A stretch of 64,000 nt of DNA. Origin: Micromonospora sp. M71_S20 (lineage in GTDB: Bacteria > Actinomycetota > Actinomycetes > Mycobacteriales > Micromonosporaceae). Each line of letters begins with the position of its first letter. Positions within the stretch are counted from its first letter, which is position 1. The stretch lies in assembly GCF_003664255.1 (NCBI RefSeq), contig NZ_RCCV01000004.1:620001-684000 (forward strand), in the 5' to 3' direction. This document shows positions 1 to 11,292 of this stretch, piece after piece. The position numbers were made by a program, and so were the translations under genes. The notes under the pieces are model-generated. The model did not search any database, was not told the origin of the DNA, and saw nothing but the letters and a program-made list of their open reading frames with translations.

Positions 1-2
1 TC

Positions 3-1691
3 GGCGACGGCGCGACCACCTCGGCCGTCACCCTGCTCGACCGGGCGTACGAGCTGATGTCCGACCCGCCCGACCCCGAGGCACGCGCCGGCATCCTCGA
101 GTCGCTGCTCAACGCCCTGGCCGAAGCCGGCCACGCGAGCCGGGCGTTTGCCCTGGTCGACGACGCGACCTGGGTGAACGCCGTGACCCTCGGCGTCGAG
201 CAGCACGTCAGCATCCGGACCCGGCTCGCCTGGGTCGCGGTCACGACCGGGCGGTGGTCCGACGGCGCGTCCCAGGTGCGCATCGCCCGGGCGATCCTCG
301 GCAGCAACCCGCCGCCGGGGCCGGCGGCCCGGGTGGACGTGGTCGAGGCGCACCTGATCTTCGGTGACGGCGACGGCTGCGGCCGGACCACGCAGGCCGA
401 GCAGCTCGTGCTCCAGGCCCTGGCGGTCGCCGAGCGGGTGCCGATGGCGGAGACGGCGTGCCAGGCACTGCAACTCCTGGCCATGATCGCCCGCAGCCGG
501 AGCTTTGACGAGGCGGAGTCCTACCTGACCAGGATGCTGGCGATGGCCGAGGAACACCGCCTGCCCCTGTGGCGCATCAACGCGCTGTTCCGGCTCGGGG
601 TCAACCAGAGCATGCGGACCGGTGAGCAGACGCTGCTGCGCCAGGCGGAGCAGGCCGCGCAGCTGTCGGGCGCCATCATGCTCGGGCAGAGCATCGAGGG
701 CGTGTACGCGATCCGTGCCGTCATGCAGGGCGACTACGCGACAGGTGACGAACTCGCCGCCCGGTGCGCCGCGGCGACCGCCCGGCTGCGCAACATCGAC
801 GACCAGCAGTTCGCGCTGGTGACGGCCGCCGCCTCCGCCGCCCACCGGGGACGACGGCGACTGATGGAGCAGCGGCTCGAGGAGTTCCGGGCGGTCGGTG
901 GGGGAGAGTCCGGGCACGTGCCCCTCGCCTACGGCTTCTGCGAAGCCGTCTGCGCGCTGCTGGAGGAGCACCGGCCGGCGGCGATCCGGGCCCTCGACCT
1001 GGCCCGGGCGTGGGAGGACGACCACCCGAACACCTACTACATGACGGGTCGCTTCGGACTGCGGCCACTGCTCGACGCGCTGGCCGGGTCGCTGGACCGC
1101 ACCGGCATGGAGGCGGTGGCGCTGGCGCCGGGTGCGAGCCTGCGCTGGAACCGGCAGTTCCTGCACCTGGCGAAGGCGGTGGTGTACGGGCGCGCGGGGC
1201 AGCGCGAGCGGGCCGCCGCGGAGGTCGCGCTGGCCCTGGAGGCCGCGGCGCCGTACCGCATGTCCTACCACCTGGGGTTGCGTCTGGTCGCCGAGGCCGC
1301 GCTCGCCGACGGGTGGGGCGAGCCCGTCGCCTGGCTGCGGGCGGCGGAGGATCACTTCCACAACGTCGACGCGCCGGTGATCGCCGGCGCCTGCCGGGGC
1401 CTGCTCCGTCAGGCCGGCGCATCGCTCGGGCAACGGCGCTCGGGTCACGACCGCATCCCGGCCCGGCTGCGCGCCGTCGGGGTGACCGTCCGCGAGCACG
1501 AGGTGCTCGTGCTGCTCGCGAAGGGCCACGACAACCAGGACCTGGCCTCGCTGTTGCACCTCTCGCCGCGTACGGTCGAGAAGCACGTCGCCAGCCTGCT
1601 GCTCAAGACCGGGCACGCGAACCGGAGGGCGCTGCGCGACAGCGTGGACGAGCTGCTGCGGTCCGACAGCCGATCCGGAAGCCGTCGGTGA
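3..1691 (+). CDS. LuxR-family transcriptional regulator, 5'-truncated by window edge
   Basis: The frame is open from the first bases of the window, so the true start lies upstream; an internal ATG at 57 is unlikely to be the start. About 560 residues are visible. The long N-terminal part is helical and Ala/Leu-rich with TPR-like spacing, as in the large LuxR (LAL/MalT-type) regulators, and the last 70 residues form a LuxR HTH (VTVREHEVLVLLAKGHDNQ followed by SPRTVEKHVASLLLKTG). An ATP-binding domain would be expected upstream but is outside the window. No neighbour shows what it controls; the next gene is separated by a furA promoter. The HTH assignment is firm, the subfamily is an inference from length and layout. 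Confidence 0.85.
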   Translation, partial: GDGATTSAVTLLDRAYELMSDPPDPEARAGILESLLNALAEAGHASRAFALVDDATWVNAVTLGVEQHVSIRTRLAWVAVTTGRWSDGASQVRIARAILGSNPPPGPAARVDVVEAHLIFGDGDGCGRTTQAEQLVLQALAVAERVPMAETACQALQLLAMIARSRSFDEAESYLTRMLAMAEEHRLPLWRINALFRLGVNQSMRTGEQTLLRQAEQAAQLSGAIMLGQSIEGVYAIRAVMQGDYATGDELAARCAAATARLRNIDDQQFALVTAAASAAHRGRRRLMEQRLEEFRAVGGGESGHVPLAYGFCEAVCALLEEHRPAAIRALDLARAWEDDHPNTYYMTGRFGLRPLLDALAGSLDRTGMEAVALAPGASLRWNRQFLHLAKAVVYGRAGQRERAAAEVALALEAAAPYRMSYHLGLRLVAEAALADGWGEPVAWLRAAEDHFHNVDAPVIAGACRGLLRQAGASLGQRRSGHDRIPARLRAVGVTVREHEVLVLLAKGHDNQDLASLLHLSPRTVEKHVASLLLKTGHANRRALRDSVDELLRSDSRSGSRR

Positions 1692-4526
<2,835 letters not shown>

Positions 4527-4539
4527 CGAAACTCCGGAC

Positions 4540-4584
4540 GGCGAGCCCCCGGTCGATCGCTGGTCGATCGACCGGGGGCTCGTC
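4540..4584. terminator. Strong hairpin terminator after katG
   Basis: Perfect 18-bp inverted repeat (4542-4559 with 4565-4582) separated by a 5-nt loop, starting 13 nt after the katG stop. There is no U-tract, as is usual for high-GC actinomycete terminators. Confidence 0.8.
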
Positions 4585-4635
4585 CGCCCGTGCGGCGGAT
4601 TCGCTCACCGGTCCGGTGGCTCCTAGCATCACGGG

Positions 4636-5838
4636 GTGCGTGTGAAGTCGCTTGCCGCCCTGCTCGTCCTGACTGTCGCCGGGGCGGGCCTGCCCGCCTG
4701 CGGGGACTCCGCCCCCGACGGCGACCCGCCGCCGGCCCCGGCCGCCGCGCCGACGTCGGCCGGCGGGGTCGGGGCGCCCGGCCGCGGGGTCCCGGCGGCC
4801 CGTTCCGGCCTCGGCGGGCCCGGGGCGAGCGCCAGCCCGAAGCCCTCGACGAAGGCCGGGGCGCTGAAGGCCGGCAACCCGAACGGCGGCGCGGCCGTGC
4901 CGGCCGAGGCGCAGGCCGTCGACACGTCGAAGCCGACCCGGACGATCGGCAGCGGTACCGCTGCCAGCTGCACCTCGGCCGCGGTGGTCAAGGCGGTCGC
5001 GGCCGGCGGCGTCATCACGTTCGACTGCGGGTCGGAACCGGTGACGATCAAGATGACGGCGACGGCCAAGGTCCGCAACGCCAACGGGCCCAGGGTCGTG
5101 CTGGACGGCGGCGGCAGGGTCACCCTCAGCGGTGCGGGACGGCGGCGGATCCTCTACATGAACACCTGCGACGGCGCGCAGGGCTGGACCACCTCGCACT
5201 GCCAGAACCAGGACCACCCGCAGCTCACCGTGCAGAACCTGACCTTCGCCGACGGCAACTCCACCGGCGAGCGGGCCGAGGGTGGCGGCGGCGGGGCCAT
5301 CTTCGTCCGGGGCGGCCGGTTCAAGGTGGTCAACTCGCGCTTCGTCCGCAACCGCTGCGACCGGACCGGCCCCGACCTGGGCGGCGCGGCCATCCGGGTA
5401 CTCAGCCAGTACGAGAACAAGCCGGTGTACGTCGTGGGCAGCACGTTCGACGGCGGCGTCTGCGCCAACGGCGGCGCGTTGAGCAGCATCGGCGTCAGCT
5501 GGGTGGTGCTCAACAGCGTCCTGCGCGACAACCGGGCGGTCGGCACCGGGGCCAACCCGGCCAGGGCCGGCACGCCGGGCGGCGGCAGCGGCGGGGCGAT
5601 CTACTGCGACGGCAACGGGTTCACCGTCCGGATCGCCGGCACGATCATCGAGGGCAACAGGGCGAACGAGGGCGGCGGGGCCGTCTTCTTCGTCAGCAAC
5701 GACCGCACCGGCACCATGCGGATCGAGAACTCCACCCTGCGCCGCAATCCGAGCGACGGCTTCGAGACGCGCGGCTACCCCGGCATCTTCTTCCTCGGCG
5801 CCCGCAATCCCACGGTGACCGGCTCCAAGCTCAGCTGA
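4636..5838 (+). CDS. Secreted lipoprotein with right-handed beta-helix (pectate-lyase-like) fold
   Basis: A 400-residue exported protein. The N-terminus (MRVKSLAALLVLTVAGAGL) ends in a plausible lipobox LPAC at about residue 22, followed by a Pro/Ala/Gly-rich low-complexity linker to about residue 90. The rest has repeating short beta-strands with Asn/Gly turns (for example LTVQNLTFADGNST, FKVVNSRFVRNRCD, WVVLNSVLRDNRAV, MRIENSTLRRNPSD), the pattern of a parallel beta-helix of the polysaccharide-lyase or CSLREA-like type. No catalytic residues can be assigned, so enzyme activity is uncertain. The GTG start at 4636 has TAGCAT (4624-4629) six bases upstream, suggesting leaderless transcription. 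It stands alone between two terminated units. Confidence 0.75.
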   Translation: MRVKSLAALLVLTVAGAGLPACGDSAPDGDPPPAPAAAPTSAGGVGAPGRGVPAARSGLGGPGASASPKPSTKAGALKAGNPNGGAAVPAEAQAVDTSKPTRTIGSGTAASCTSAAVVKAVAAGGVITFDCGSEPVTIKMTATAKVRNANGPRVVLDGGGRVTLSGAGRRRILYMNTCDGAQGWTTSHCQNQDHPQLTVQNLTFADGNSTGERAEGGGGGAIFVRGGRFKVVNSRFVRNRCDRTGPDLGGAAIRVLSQYENKPVYVVGSTFDGGVCANGGALSSIGVSWVVLNSVLRDNRAVGTGANPARAGTPGGGSGGAIYCDGNGFTVRIAGTIIEGNRANEGGGAVFFVSNDRTGTMRIENSTLRRNPSDGFETRGYPGIFFLGARNPTVTGSKLS

Positions 5839-5902
5839 CCCCACCGCCCCGGTGCGGGCGACGGGGACGGGCCGGACGGAACCTCGGTCCTAGGATCGGG
5901 TC

Positions 5903-6370
5903 ATGGGAAGGACCGACCGCGCCAGCCGGGTGATCGCGGCACCACCGGCGACCGTCTACGGCGCCCTGCTCGACCGGGAGTCGCTTGAGGCATGGCTGCC
6001 GCCGGACGGCATGCGCGGGCGGGTCGAGCGATGGGATCCCCGGCCCGGTGGCGGGTTCCGGATGGTGCTGACCTACCTCGACTCCACCGACAGCCCCGGC
6101 AAGACGTCGGATGCGACGGACGTCGTCGACGTCGGGTTTGCCGTCCTGGTGCCGCCCGAGCGCGTGGTGCAGCGGGCGGTGTTCGAGGCCGACGACCCGT
6201 CGTACGCGGGAACCATGACGATGACCTGGCATCTCGCCGCCACCGGTGCGGGGACCGAGGTGACCGTCACCGCCACGGACGTGCCACCCGGCATCGACCA
6301 GGCGGACCACGAGGCCGGAATCGCCTCCTCGCTGGCCAACCTGGCGGCGTACGTCGAAGCGGCCGGCTGA
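5903..6370 (+). CDS. SRPBCC/AHSA1-family protein
   Basis: A 155-residue protein of the START-like SRPBCC superfamily (AHSA1 branch). It begins with the typical RASRVIAAPPATVYGALLD, then ESLEAWLPPDGMRGRVERWD and a Gly-rich hairpin, and ends with the long C-terminal helix (EAGIASSLANLAAYVEAAG) that closes the hydrophobic cavity. Members bind small hydrophobic ligands or act as stress-related proteins; the ligand here is unknown. ATG 5903 lies 6 nt after TAGGAT (5891-5896) and lacks a Shine-Dalgarno, again consistent with leaderless initiation. No operon partner: the next gene is on the other strand. Confidence 0.85.
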   Translation: MGRTDRASRVIAAPPATVYGALLDRESLEAWLPPDGMRGRVERWDPRPGGGFRMVLTYLDSTDSPGKTSDATDVVDVGFAVLVPPERVVQRAVFEADDPSYAGTMTMTWHLAATGAGTEVTVTATDVPPGIDQADHEAGIASSLANLAAYVEAAG

Positions 6371-6504
6371 CGCGGATCGGCCCCGGCCCGGCCGCCGGCG
6401 AGATCCCGACCCGACCGGTCATGAGCCTGAGCCGAGGCGCCCGACGACGGGTGACCGGACCCGGGAGCCTCCCGACGCCGTCGTGCGGGAACAGCAGCCG
6501 TGGT

Positions 6505-6882
6505 CTACGGGGCGGGGGCCGGCTCGACGGTGAGCAGCGCGGCGAGCTGGCGCAGGATGGCCGGGCGGGCGCGGTAGTAGACCCAGGTCCCGCGCCGTTC
6601 CGCGGCCACCAGGCCGGCCTCGCGCAGCGTCTTCAGGTGGTGCGAGATCGTCGGCCCGGTGAGGTCGAAGGCGGGGGTGAGGTCGCAGACGCACACCTCG
6701 CCGCCCTCCGCGGAGGCGATCATCGACATCAGCTGCAACCGCACCGGATCCCCGAGCGCCTTGAACGCGGGAGCGAGCGCCGCGGCCGTCTCGGCCGGCA
6801 CGCGGCGCTGCGCCAGGGGAGGGCAGCAGGCCGCGTCGGCGGTGAGATCCAGGAGGGCGAGCGGCGCCGCTTGCTTTGACAT
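6505..6882 (-). CDS. arsR: ArsR-family metalloid-responsive repressor
   Basis: A 125-residue winged-helix repressor. It has the ArsR core FKALGDPVRLQLMSMI, the metalloid-binding loop with CVCDL in the first DNA-binding helix region, and the recognition helix GPTISHHLKTLREAGLV. An additional Cys pair (ACCPP) near residue 19 could take part in As(III) binding. ArsR proteins bind DNA without metalloid and release it on As(III)/Sb(III). It is divergent from the arsN1-type and arsO genes, and two similar operators flank these genes. The ATG at 6882 lies inside the first operator-like repeat, which fits autorepression. Confidence 0.9.
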   Translation of the reverse strand: MSKQAAPLALLDLTADAACCPPLAQRRVPAETAAALAPAFKALGDPVRLQLMSMIASAEGGEVCVCDLTPAFDLTGPTISHHLKTLREAGLVAAERRGTWVYYRARPAILRQLAALLTVEPAPAP

Positions 6883-6911
6883 TCCTCTAGGTTGACATTC
6901 TTCTAATCAAC
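6876..6911. promoter_or_regulatory. ArsR operator with two direct half-elements
   Basis: TTGACATTCCTCTA (6876-6889) is repeated as TTGACATTCTTCTA (6892-6905), and the second copy continues to give GTTGA (6891-6895) and TCAAC (6907-6911), an inverted repeat of ArsR/SmtB type. The site overlaps the arsR start and lies in the divergent promoter region. A closely matching inverted copy lies before arsO at 7611-7630. Confidence 0.65.
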
Positions 6912-6965
6912 GTGCAACCGTCTGCTTAGACGAACGTCAAGGCAGGGTTCGAGGAGGGGGACGTC

Positions 6966-7079
6966 ATGCTCGGCGAGGACCGATGGTCGACGGCGGGTCG
7001 GGCGAGGGCCGGTGGGCCCGGCGAGGAACCGGGCCCCGCCCCGGCCGTCGCCGGTTCCGGTCCGCACGGAGGCTGCTGA
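6966..7079 (+). CDS. Candidate 37-residue ORF translationally coupled to the acetyltransferase
   Basis: ATG 6966 is preceded at 5 nt by a very strong ribosome binding site (GAGGAGGGGG, 6950-6959), and the stop TGA (7077-7079) overlaps the next gene's ATG (7079) by one base. The peptide starts MLGEDRWSTAGRARAGGPGE and ends SGPHGGC, with a single C-terminal Cys. Composition is Gly/Pro/Ala-rich and would not stand out from random high-GC sequence, so the case rests on the ribosome binding site and the stop-start overlap. It may be a leader for coupling, a small metalloid-binding peptide or an artefact. I do not recognise it. Confidence 0.4.
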   Translation: MLGEDRWSTAGRARAGGPGEEPGPAPAVAGSGPHGGC

Positions 7080-7573
7080 TGGCCGACACCACCGTCCGCC
7101 CGATGCGTCCGTACGACGCCGAGCGGGTGCTGGCGATCTACCAGGCCGGCCTGGACGACGGTGAGGCCAGCTTCGAGACGAGCGCGCCGACCTGGGCCGC
7201 CTTCGACGCGGCCAGGCTGCCCGAGCACCGCTTCGTGGCCGTCGACGGCGGCACCGTGGTCGGCTGGGTCGCCGTCTCGCCGACCTCGACCCGCGCCGTC
7301 TACGCAGGCGTGGTGGAGCACTCCGTCTACGTCGACCCCGGCGCGCGGGGGCGTGGCGTGGCCCGGCTCCTGCTGGACACGCTCGTCGCGTCCACGGAGG
7401 CGGCCGGCGTCTGGACCATCCAGTCCGGTGTCTTCCCGGAGAACACCGCCAGCCTCGGCCTGCACCGGCGGGCCGGCTTCCGCGTCGTCGGCGTCCGCGA
7501 ACGGGTGGGTCGCCACCGGGGCCGGTGGCGCGACGTCGTCCTGATCGAGCGGCGCAGTCCCGTCATCACCTGA
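7079..7573 (+). CDS. arsN1: GNAT acetyltransferase, ArsN1/phosphinothricin-acetyltransferase type
   Basis: A 164-residue GNAT enzyme. The opening VRPMRPYDAERVLAIYQAGL, the ASFETSAPTW segment, VEHSVYVDPGARGRGVARLL (acetyl-CoA loop, R-G-R-G) and GFRVVGVRERVGRHRGRWRD are typical of phosphinothricin N-acetyltransferase relatives. In ars loci this family is ArsN1, which acetylates the organoarsenical arsinothricin; acetylation of phosphinothricin-like amino acids is the alternative. ATG 7079 has ACGGAGG six bases upstream. It lies between arsR and arsO, so an arsenic role is supported by context; the substrate is inferred. Confidence 0.8.
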   Translation: MADTTVRPMRPYDAERVLAIYQAGLDDGEASFETSAPTWAAFDAARLPEHRFVAVDGGTVVGWVAVSPTSTRAVYAGVVEHSVYVDPGARGRGVARLLLDTLVASTEAAGVWTIQSGVFPENTASLGLHRRAGFRVVGVRERVGRHRGRWRDVVLIERRSPVIT

Positions 7574-7610
7574 CCGGTCCCGCCCCGGTGACGGGACCGC
7601 ACTCAGCCCT

Positions 7611-7630
7611 TTTGATTCGACAAATGTCTA
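7611..7630 (-). promoter_or_regulatory. Second ArsR-like operator upstream of arsO
   Basis: Read on the minus strand, this 20-mer matches the operator at 6892-6911 at about 15 of 20 positions (conserved GACATT, central TC and AATCAA). It lies 18 nt before the arsO ATG and argues that arsO has its own ArsR-controlled promoter. Confidence 0.55.
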
Positions 7631-7647
7631 CGCAGTGGAGTGGTCTG

Positions 7648-9066
7648 ATGAAGAACCTGAACGACCTGCCCGTCGTGGTGATCGGCGCCGGACCGGTGGG
7701 CCTGGCCGCCGCCGCGCACCTGCACGAGCGCGGCATCGCCTTCACCGTCCTGGAGGCCGGCGACACCCCGGGCGCGGCGGTACGGCAGTGGGGCCACGTG
7801 CGGGTGTTCTCCCCGTGGCGGTACAACGTGGATCCCGCCGCCCGCCGGCTCCTGGCCGACGCCGGCTGGGTCGCCCCCGACCCGGAGGCACTGCCCACCG
7901 GCGCCGAACTGGTCAGCGACTACCTCCAGCCCCTGGCCGACCTGCCGGGTCTCAAGCCGCACCTGCGCCACGGCGCCCGGGTCGAGGCGATCAGCCGCCT
8001 CGGCCTGGACCGGCTGCGCACCGCCGGCCGCGAGCGGACGCCATTCCTGATCCGCCTCGCCGACGGCGAGGAGCTCCTCGCCCGTGCGGTCGTCGACGCC
8101 TCCGGCACCTGGTCCACCCCGAACGTCCTCGGCGCCTGCGGCCTGCCTGCCCGTGGCGAGGCCGACGTCGCCGCCTTCCTGGAGCACGCGTTGCCGGACG
8201 TTCTCGGCGCGGACCGGACCCGGTTCGCCGGCCGGCACACCCTCGTCGTGGGCGCCGGTCACTCCGCCGCGAACACGCTGCTGTCCCTGGCGGAGCTGGC
8301 GGGCGCCGAACCCGGCACCACGGTCACCTGGGCGATCCGCTCGGCCAGCCCCACCCGCACCTACGGCGGCGGGGACGCCGACGCCCTCCCGGCGCGCGGC
8401 GCCCTCGGCTCCCGGCTGCGCGGGCACGTCGATGCCGGCCGGATCCGGCTGCTCACCGGCTTCTCCGTGCACGCGCTCGCCCCGGCCGAGGGCCGCGTCG
8501 CGGTGGTCGTCCGGCACGCCGACGGCGGCGAGGAGTCGATCACGGTCGACCGGATCGTCGCCGCGACCGGCTTCCGGCCCGACCACTCGATCGCCTCCGA
8601 GCTGCGACTGGACCTGGACCCGGTGATGGGTGCCACCCGGGCCCTGGCCCCGCTGATCGATCCCAACGAGCACTCCTGCGGCACCGTGCCCCCGCACGGG
8701 GTCGACGAGCTGTCCCACCCGGAGACCGGCTACTACGCCGTCGGCATGAAGAGCTACGGTCGGGCGCCGACGTTCCTCATGGCCACCGGCTACGAGCAGG
8801 TCCGCTCCGTCGTCGCCGCCCTCGCCGGGGACTGGGAGGCCGCCCGCGACGTCCAGCTGGAGCTGCCCGAGACCGGGGTGTGCAACGGCAACCCCACCGA
8901 GCCCGTCGACGGCGACGGCTGCTGCGGTCCCGCTCCCGCCGTCGAGCCGGCGGGTCGTGGTCTCGCCACCGGCCTCTCCGGGGGCCTGCTGTCCACGCCG
9001 CTGCACCTGGCGACCCTCGATGCCGCGCCCGCCGGCGGTCAGACCGGTGGCTGCTGCGCCGGCTGA
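7648..9066 (+). CDS. arsO: ArsO-type flavin-dependent monooxygenase
   Basis: A 472-residue FAD/NAD(P)-binding monooxygenase. The FAD Rossmann motif VVVIGAGPVGLAAAAHL is at residues 9-25 and a second dinucleotide motif LVVGAGHSAANTLLSL lies near residue 210; the ATGFRPDHS segment is typical of these oxidoreductases. The C-terminus carries Cys-rich patches (GVCNGNP, DGDGCCGP and the terminal GGCCAG) seen in ArsO proteins of Streptomyces-type ars operons. ATG 7648 follows GTGGAG at 7 nt; an in-frame ATG at 7624 lies inside the operator and was not chosen. ArsO is tied to arsenic resistance, but its reaction is poorly defined. Neither arsB/ACR3 nor arsC is present here. Confidence 0.85.
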   Translation: MKNLNDLPVVVIGAGPVGLAAAAHLHERGIAFTVLEAGDTPGAAVRQWGHVRVFSPWRYNVDPAARRLLADAGWVAPDPEALPTGAELVSDYLQPLADLPGLKPHLRHGARVEAISRLGLDRLRTAGRERTPFLIRLADGEELLARAVVDASGTWSTPNVLGACGLPARGEADVAAFLEHALPDVLGADRTRFAGRHTLVVGAGHSAANTLLSLAELAGAEPGTTVTWAIRSASPTRTYGGGDADALPARGALGSRLRGHVDAGRIRLLTGFSVHALAPAEGRVAVVVRHADGGEESITVDRIVAATGFRPDHSIASELRLDLDPVMGATRALAPLIDPNEHSCGTVPPHGVDELSHPETGYYAVGMKSYGRAPTFLMATGYEQVRSVVAALAGDWEAARDVQLELPETGVCNGNPTEPVDGDGCCGPAPAVEPAGRGLATGLSGGLLSTPLHLATLDAAPAGGQTGGCCAG

Positions 9067-9079
9067 CGCCCGACACCAG

Positions 9080-9111
9080 GGTGCCCGCCGCCCGCACGGT
9101 CGGCGGGCACC
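9080..9111. terminator. Hairpin terminator after arsO
   Basis: An 11-bp perfect inverted repeat (9080-9090 with 9101-9111) with a 10-nt loop, 13 nt after the arsO stop. Confidence 0.65.
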
Positions 9112-9192
9112 GCCCGACTGCGGCCGGGCGCGCTGCCCTCCGGAGAGTCTGGCGCGGTGGTATCAAGGACCGACACCGGCCGAGGAGGGGCA

Positions 9193-10593
9193 GTGCAGAA
9201 CTTCGCCCGTACGTTCGTCGGCAACCTCGCGCTCTTCACCCTCCTCGGAGTGGCGGGGCCGATCCTGCTCGTCTGCGGCGCCCTGGGCGTCGCCGATGCC
9301 GGCGGCGGCGAACGGGGAGTCCCGCTGGCCTTCCTTCTCACCGGGTTGGTGTGCACCCTCGCGATTGCCGTCGCGGCGTTCCGCTTCACCCGGAAGCACT
9401 TCCGGGTCATCACCGACCGGGACCGGGTCTCCACGGCGTTCCACTGCGACGATCACACCTTCGTGCTGTGGACGCCCCGCGCCCGGATCCCGATCCAGGG
9501 CGGCCGGTTGGCCGTGGCCGAGGTGCGCGAGGCGACGTTCGTGTCGTACGGCGAGGACTGGGAGGCGACGTACCAGGAGTACGGGAGCGACGCCGACCCC
9601 GACGAGCCGAAGCCGCGCATCCGGCTCAGGCTGCGGGTTCACCCCGACGGCGGCGAACCGTTCGAGTCGACGCAGACGTGGCGCGTGCCGTCGCTGTGCC
9701 TGGCGGCCGTCACCGCGGGGCGACTCGCCGCCGTCGTCCATCCCGACGTCCCCGAGGAGTTCGGCATCGACTGGCCGCGCAGCGCCCTGCTGTCGGGCGT
9801 CCCGACGTGCGGGCTGCTCGGTCTCGACGGCCGGTACGCCGCGCTGACCGGACGCCCGGATCTCCTGCTGGAGCTGTGCCGGATCACCGGGACCGGGGCC
9901 GCCGGCCGGATCGCCATGGACGGCGACACGATCGACCTGCGACGTGCCGACCCCGCCGTGGCGAGGCGGCTCCAGGGCCTGGTCGAACGGGCCGCCGGCG
10001 GATGGCCGACGCCCGAGCCGGTGCCGGACGGGCGGGCCAGGTGGGTGGTCGACCTGCTGGCCGGCGAGAAGGGGGCGTTCGGCGGCGTGGACCGCCGGTG
10101 GGCACGCCGCGGCGGGCACCTGATCCGCGGCCGGTTGCTGCAACTGCGGGGCACGACGACCTTCCAGTACGCCGGCCCGGTGCTGGAGACCGTCCTGCGA
10201 CTCTTCCCCGCCGACGGCACCCGCCCGATCGACGTCGGGAAGAAGTTGACCGTGCCGATGACCTACCTCGCGCTGCTGCACCGCACGAAGCAGCTCGTCG
10301 TGCGGGTCGGCCCGGACGGCCGGTCGTACGAGATCGACTGGGAGCGCAGCGCCCTCGCCGCGGGGGTGAGCCCGGCCGTGGTGGTCGGACCCGACGGCCG
10401 GCGGTTCGACCTGACCGGCCGGTTCGACGCCCTGCTGGACATCATGCGGCTGCTCGTGACCGGGCGGGTCAGTGTCCCCGGCCCCGTCCTGGATCTCCGC
10501 GACCGCCGGACGGCCACCGTGGCGGCACAGGTCATGGACGTGGTCCGGGCGGGCCCCGACCGGAGCGCGCGGCTGGGCTTTCCGGCGTCGTAG
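9193..10593 (+). CDS. Membrane-anchored protein of unknown function with a duplicated domain
   Basis: A 466-residue protein starting at GTG 9193 after the strong site GAGGAGGGG. Two transmembrane helices lie near residues 10-32 and 43-65; the rest should be cytoplasmic or extracytoplasmic soluble domain. Two segments about 190 residues apart are clearly homologous: IDWPRSALLSGV...LTGRPDLLLELCRI near 190-265 and IDWERSALAAGV...LTGRFDALLDIMRL near 378-452, each preceded by a VP...L...G.L.V.V.P strand pattern of a kind I associate with actinobacterial beta-rich proteins of unknown function. No catalytic motif is seen. It sits alone; no function is proposed. Confidence 0.7.
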   Translation: MQNFARTFVGNLALFTLLGVAGPILLVCGALGVADAGGGERGVPLAFLLTGLVCTLAIAVAAFRFTRKHFRVITDRDRVSTAFHCDDHTFVLWTPRARIPIQGGRLAVAEVREATFVSYGEDWEATYQEYGSDADPDEPKPRIRLRLRVHPDGGEPFESTQTWRVPSLCLAAVTAGRLAAVVHPDVPEEFGIDWPRSALLSGVPTCGLLGLDGRYAALTGRPDLLLELCRITGTGAAGRIAMDGDTIDLRRADPAVARRLQGLVERAAGGWPTPEPVPDGRARWVVDLLAGEKGAFGGVDRRWARRGGHLIRGRLLQLRGTTTFQYAGPVLETVLRLFPADGTRPIDVGKKLTVPMTYLALLHRTKQLVVRVGPDGRSYEIDWERSALAAGVSPAVVVGPDGRRFDLTGRFDALLDIMRLLVTGRVSVPGPVLDLRDRRTATVAAQVMDVVRAGPDRSARLGFPAS

Positions 10594-10706
10594 CATCGCA
10601 CGCTCCCGCGCGGGTCGGGTTGGTGACCGCACGCTTGCCGTGCGTGACCGGATGGCCGAGGGTCGAACCCTGCTCACATCCGCCGCACGTGCGTCCGAGG
10701 AGTCCC

Positions 10707-11213
10707 ATGCAGCCGTTCGACCTGACCAGTGGCGACCAGATCCTCCACCAGCCCGCGCTGGCGAACAACGTCAGCGGGATGAACCTGTCCGTACGGACCG
10801 ATCTCGGCACCCGCGTGGAGGCGTGGCGGGCGGGGCCCACCGTCACCGGTGACCAGAGGTTCTTCTGCCACGGCTACTCGCTGGGCACCTTCGGGGCGCA
10901 CAAGTACACCGTGTGGGGCGGCTTCCTGCCGCAGGTGCTGGCCGACGAGTACCAGACCCTCGGGCGGATCGACAACGCGCGCAACGTCGCGGCCAGGGAC
11001 GTGCTGGTCTGGTGGCTGGGGGGCACGGACGCGTACCACTCCGCGGTGGTGGAGCAGCCGGCGTTCCTGCCCACCGGCGCCCTGGACCAGGCGCACACGA
11101 CGGTCAGTTCGAAGACCGGCACCGGCCCGCTGTGGATCGGTGTGCTGGCCCAGGACGTGCGGCAGCAGTACCGCGCCGCGGCGTACATCGAGGTGTACCG
11201 CCGCAACCAGTGA
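10707..11213 (+). CDS. Hypothetical protein, 168 residues
   Basis: ATG 10707 follows GAGGAG (10696-10701), giving a 168-residue soluble protein without signal peptide or membrane segment. It opens MQPFDLTSGDQILHQPALAN and is rich in beta-forming stretches and aromatic residues (AHKYTVWGGFLPQ, DVLVWWLGGTDAYHS, AAYIEVYRRNQ), suggesting a compact beta-sandwich. I do not recognise the family. It is followed at 8 nt by a terminator, so it is a single-gene unit. Confidence 0.65.
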   Translation: MQPFDLTSGDQILHQPALANNVSGMNLSVRTDLGTRVEAWRAGPTVTGDQRFFCHGYSLGTFGAHKYTVWGGFLPQVLADEYQTLGRIDNARNVAARDVLVWWLGGTDAYHSAVVEQPAFLPTGALDQAHTTVSSKTGTGPLWIGVLAQDVRQQYRAAAYIEVYRRNQ

Positions 11214-11221
11214 GGCACGGC

Positions 11222-11251
11222 GCGGGGCGGCCGGACCTCCGGCCGTCCCGC
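11222..11251. terminator. Hairpin terminator
   Basis: A 14-bp stem (11222-11235 with 11238-11251) with one G-T pair and a 2-nt nominal loop, just after the stop at 11213. Confidence 0.7.
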
Positions 11252-11292
11252 GTCGCTGTCCCGCACTCCTTGCTCAGATAGAGGCACGCCGA

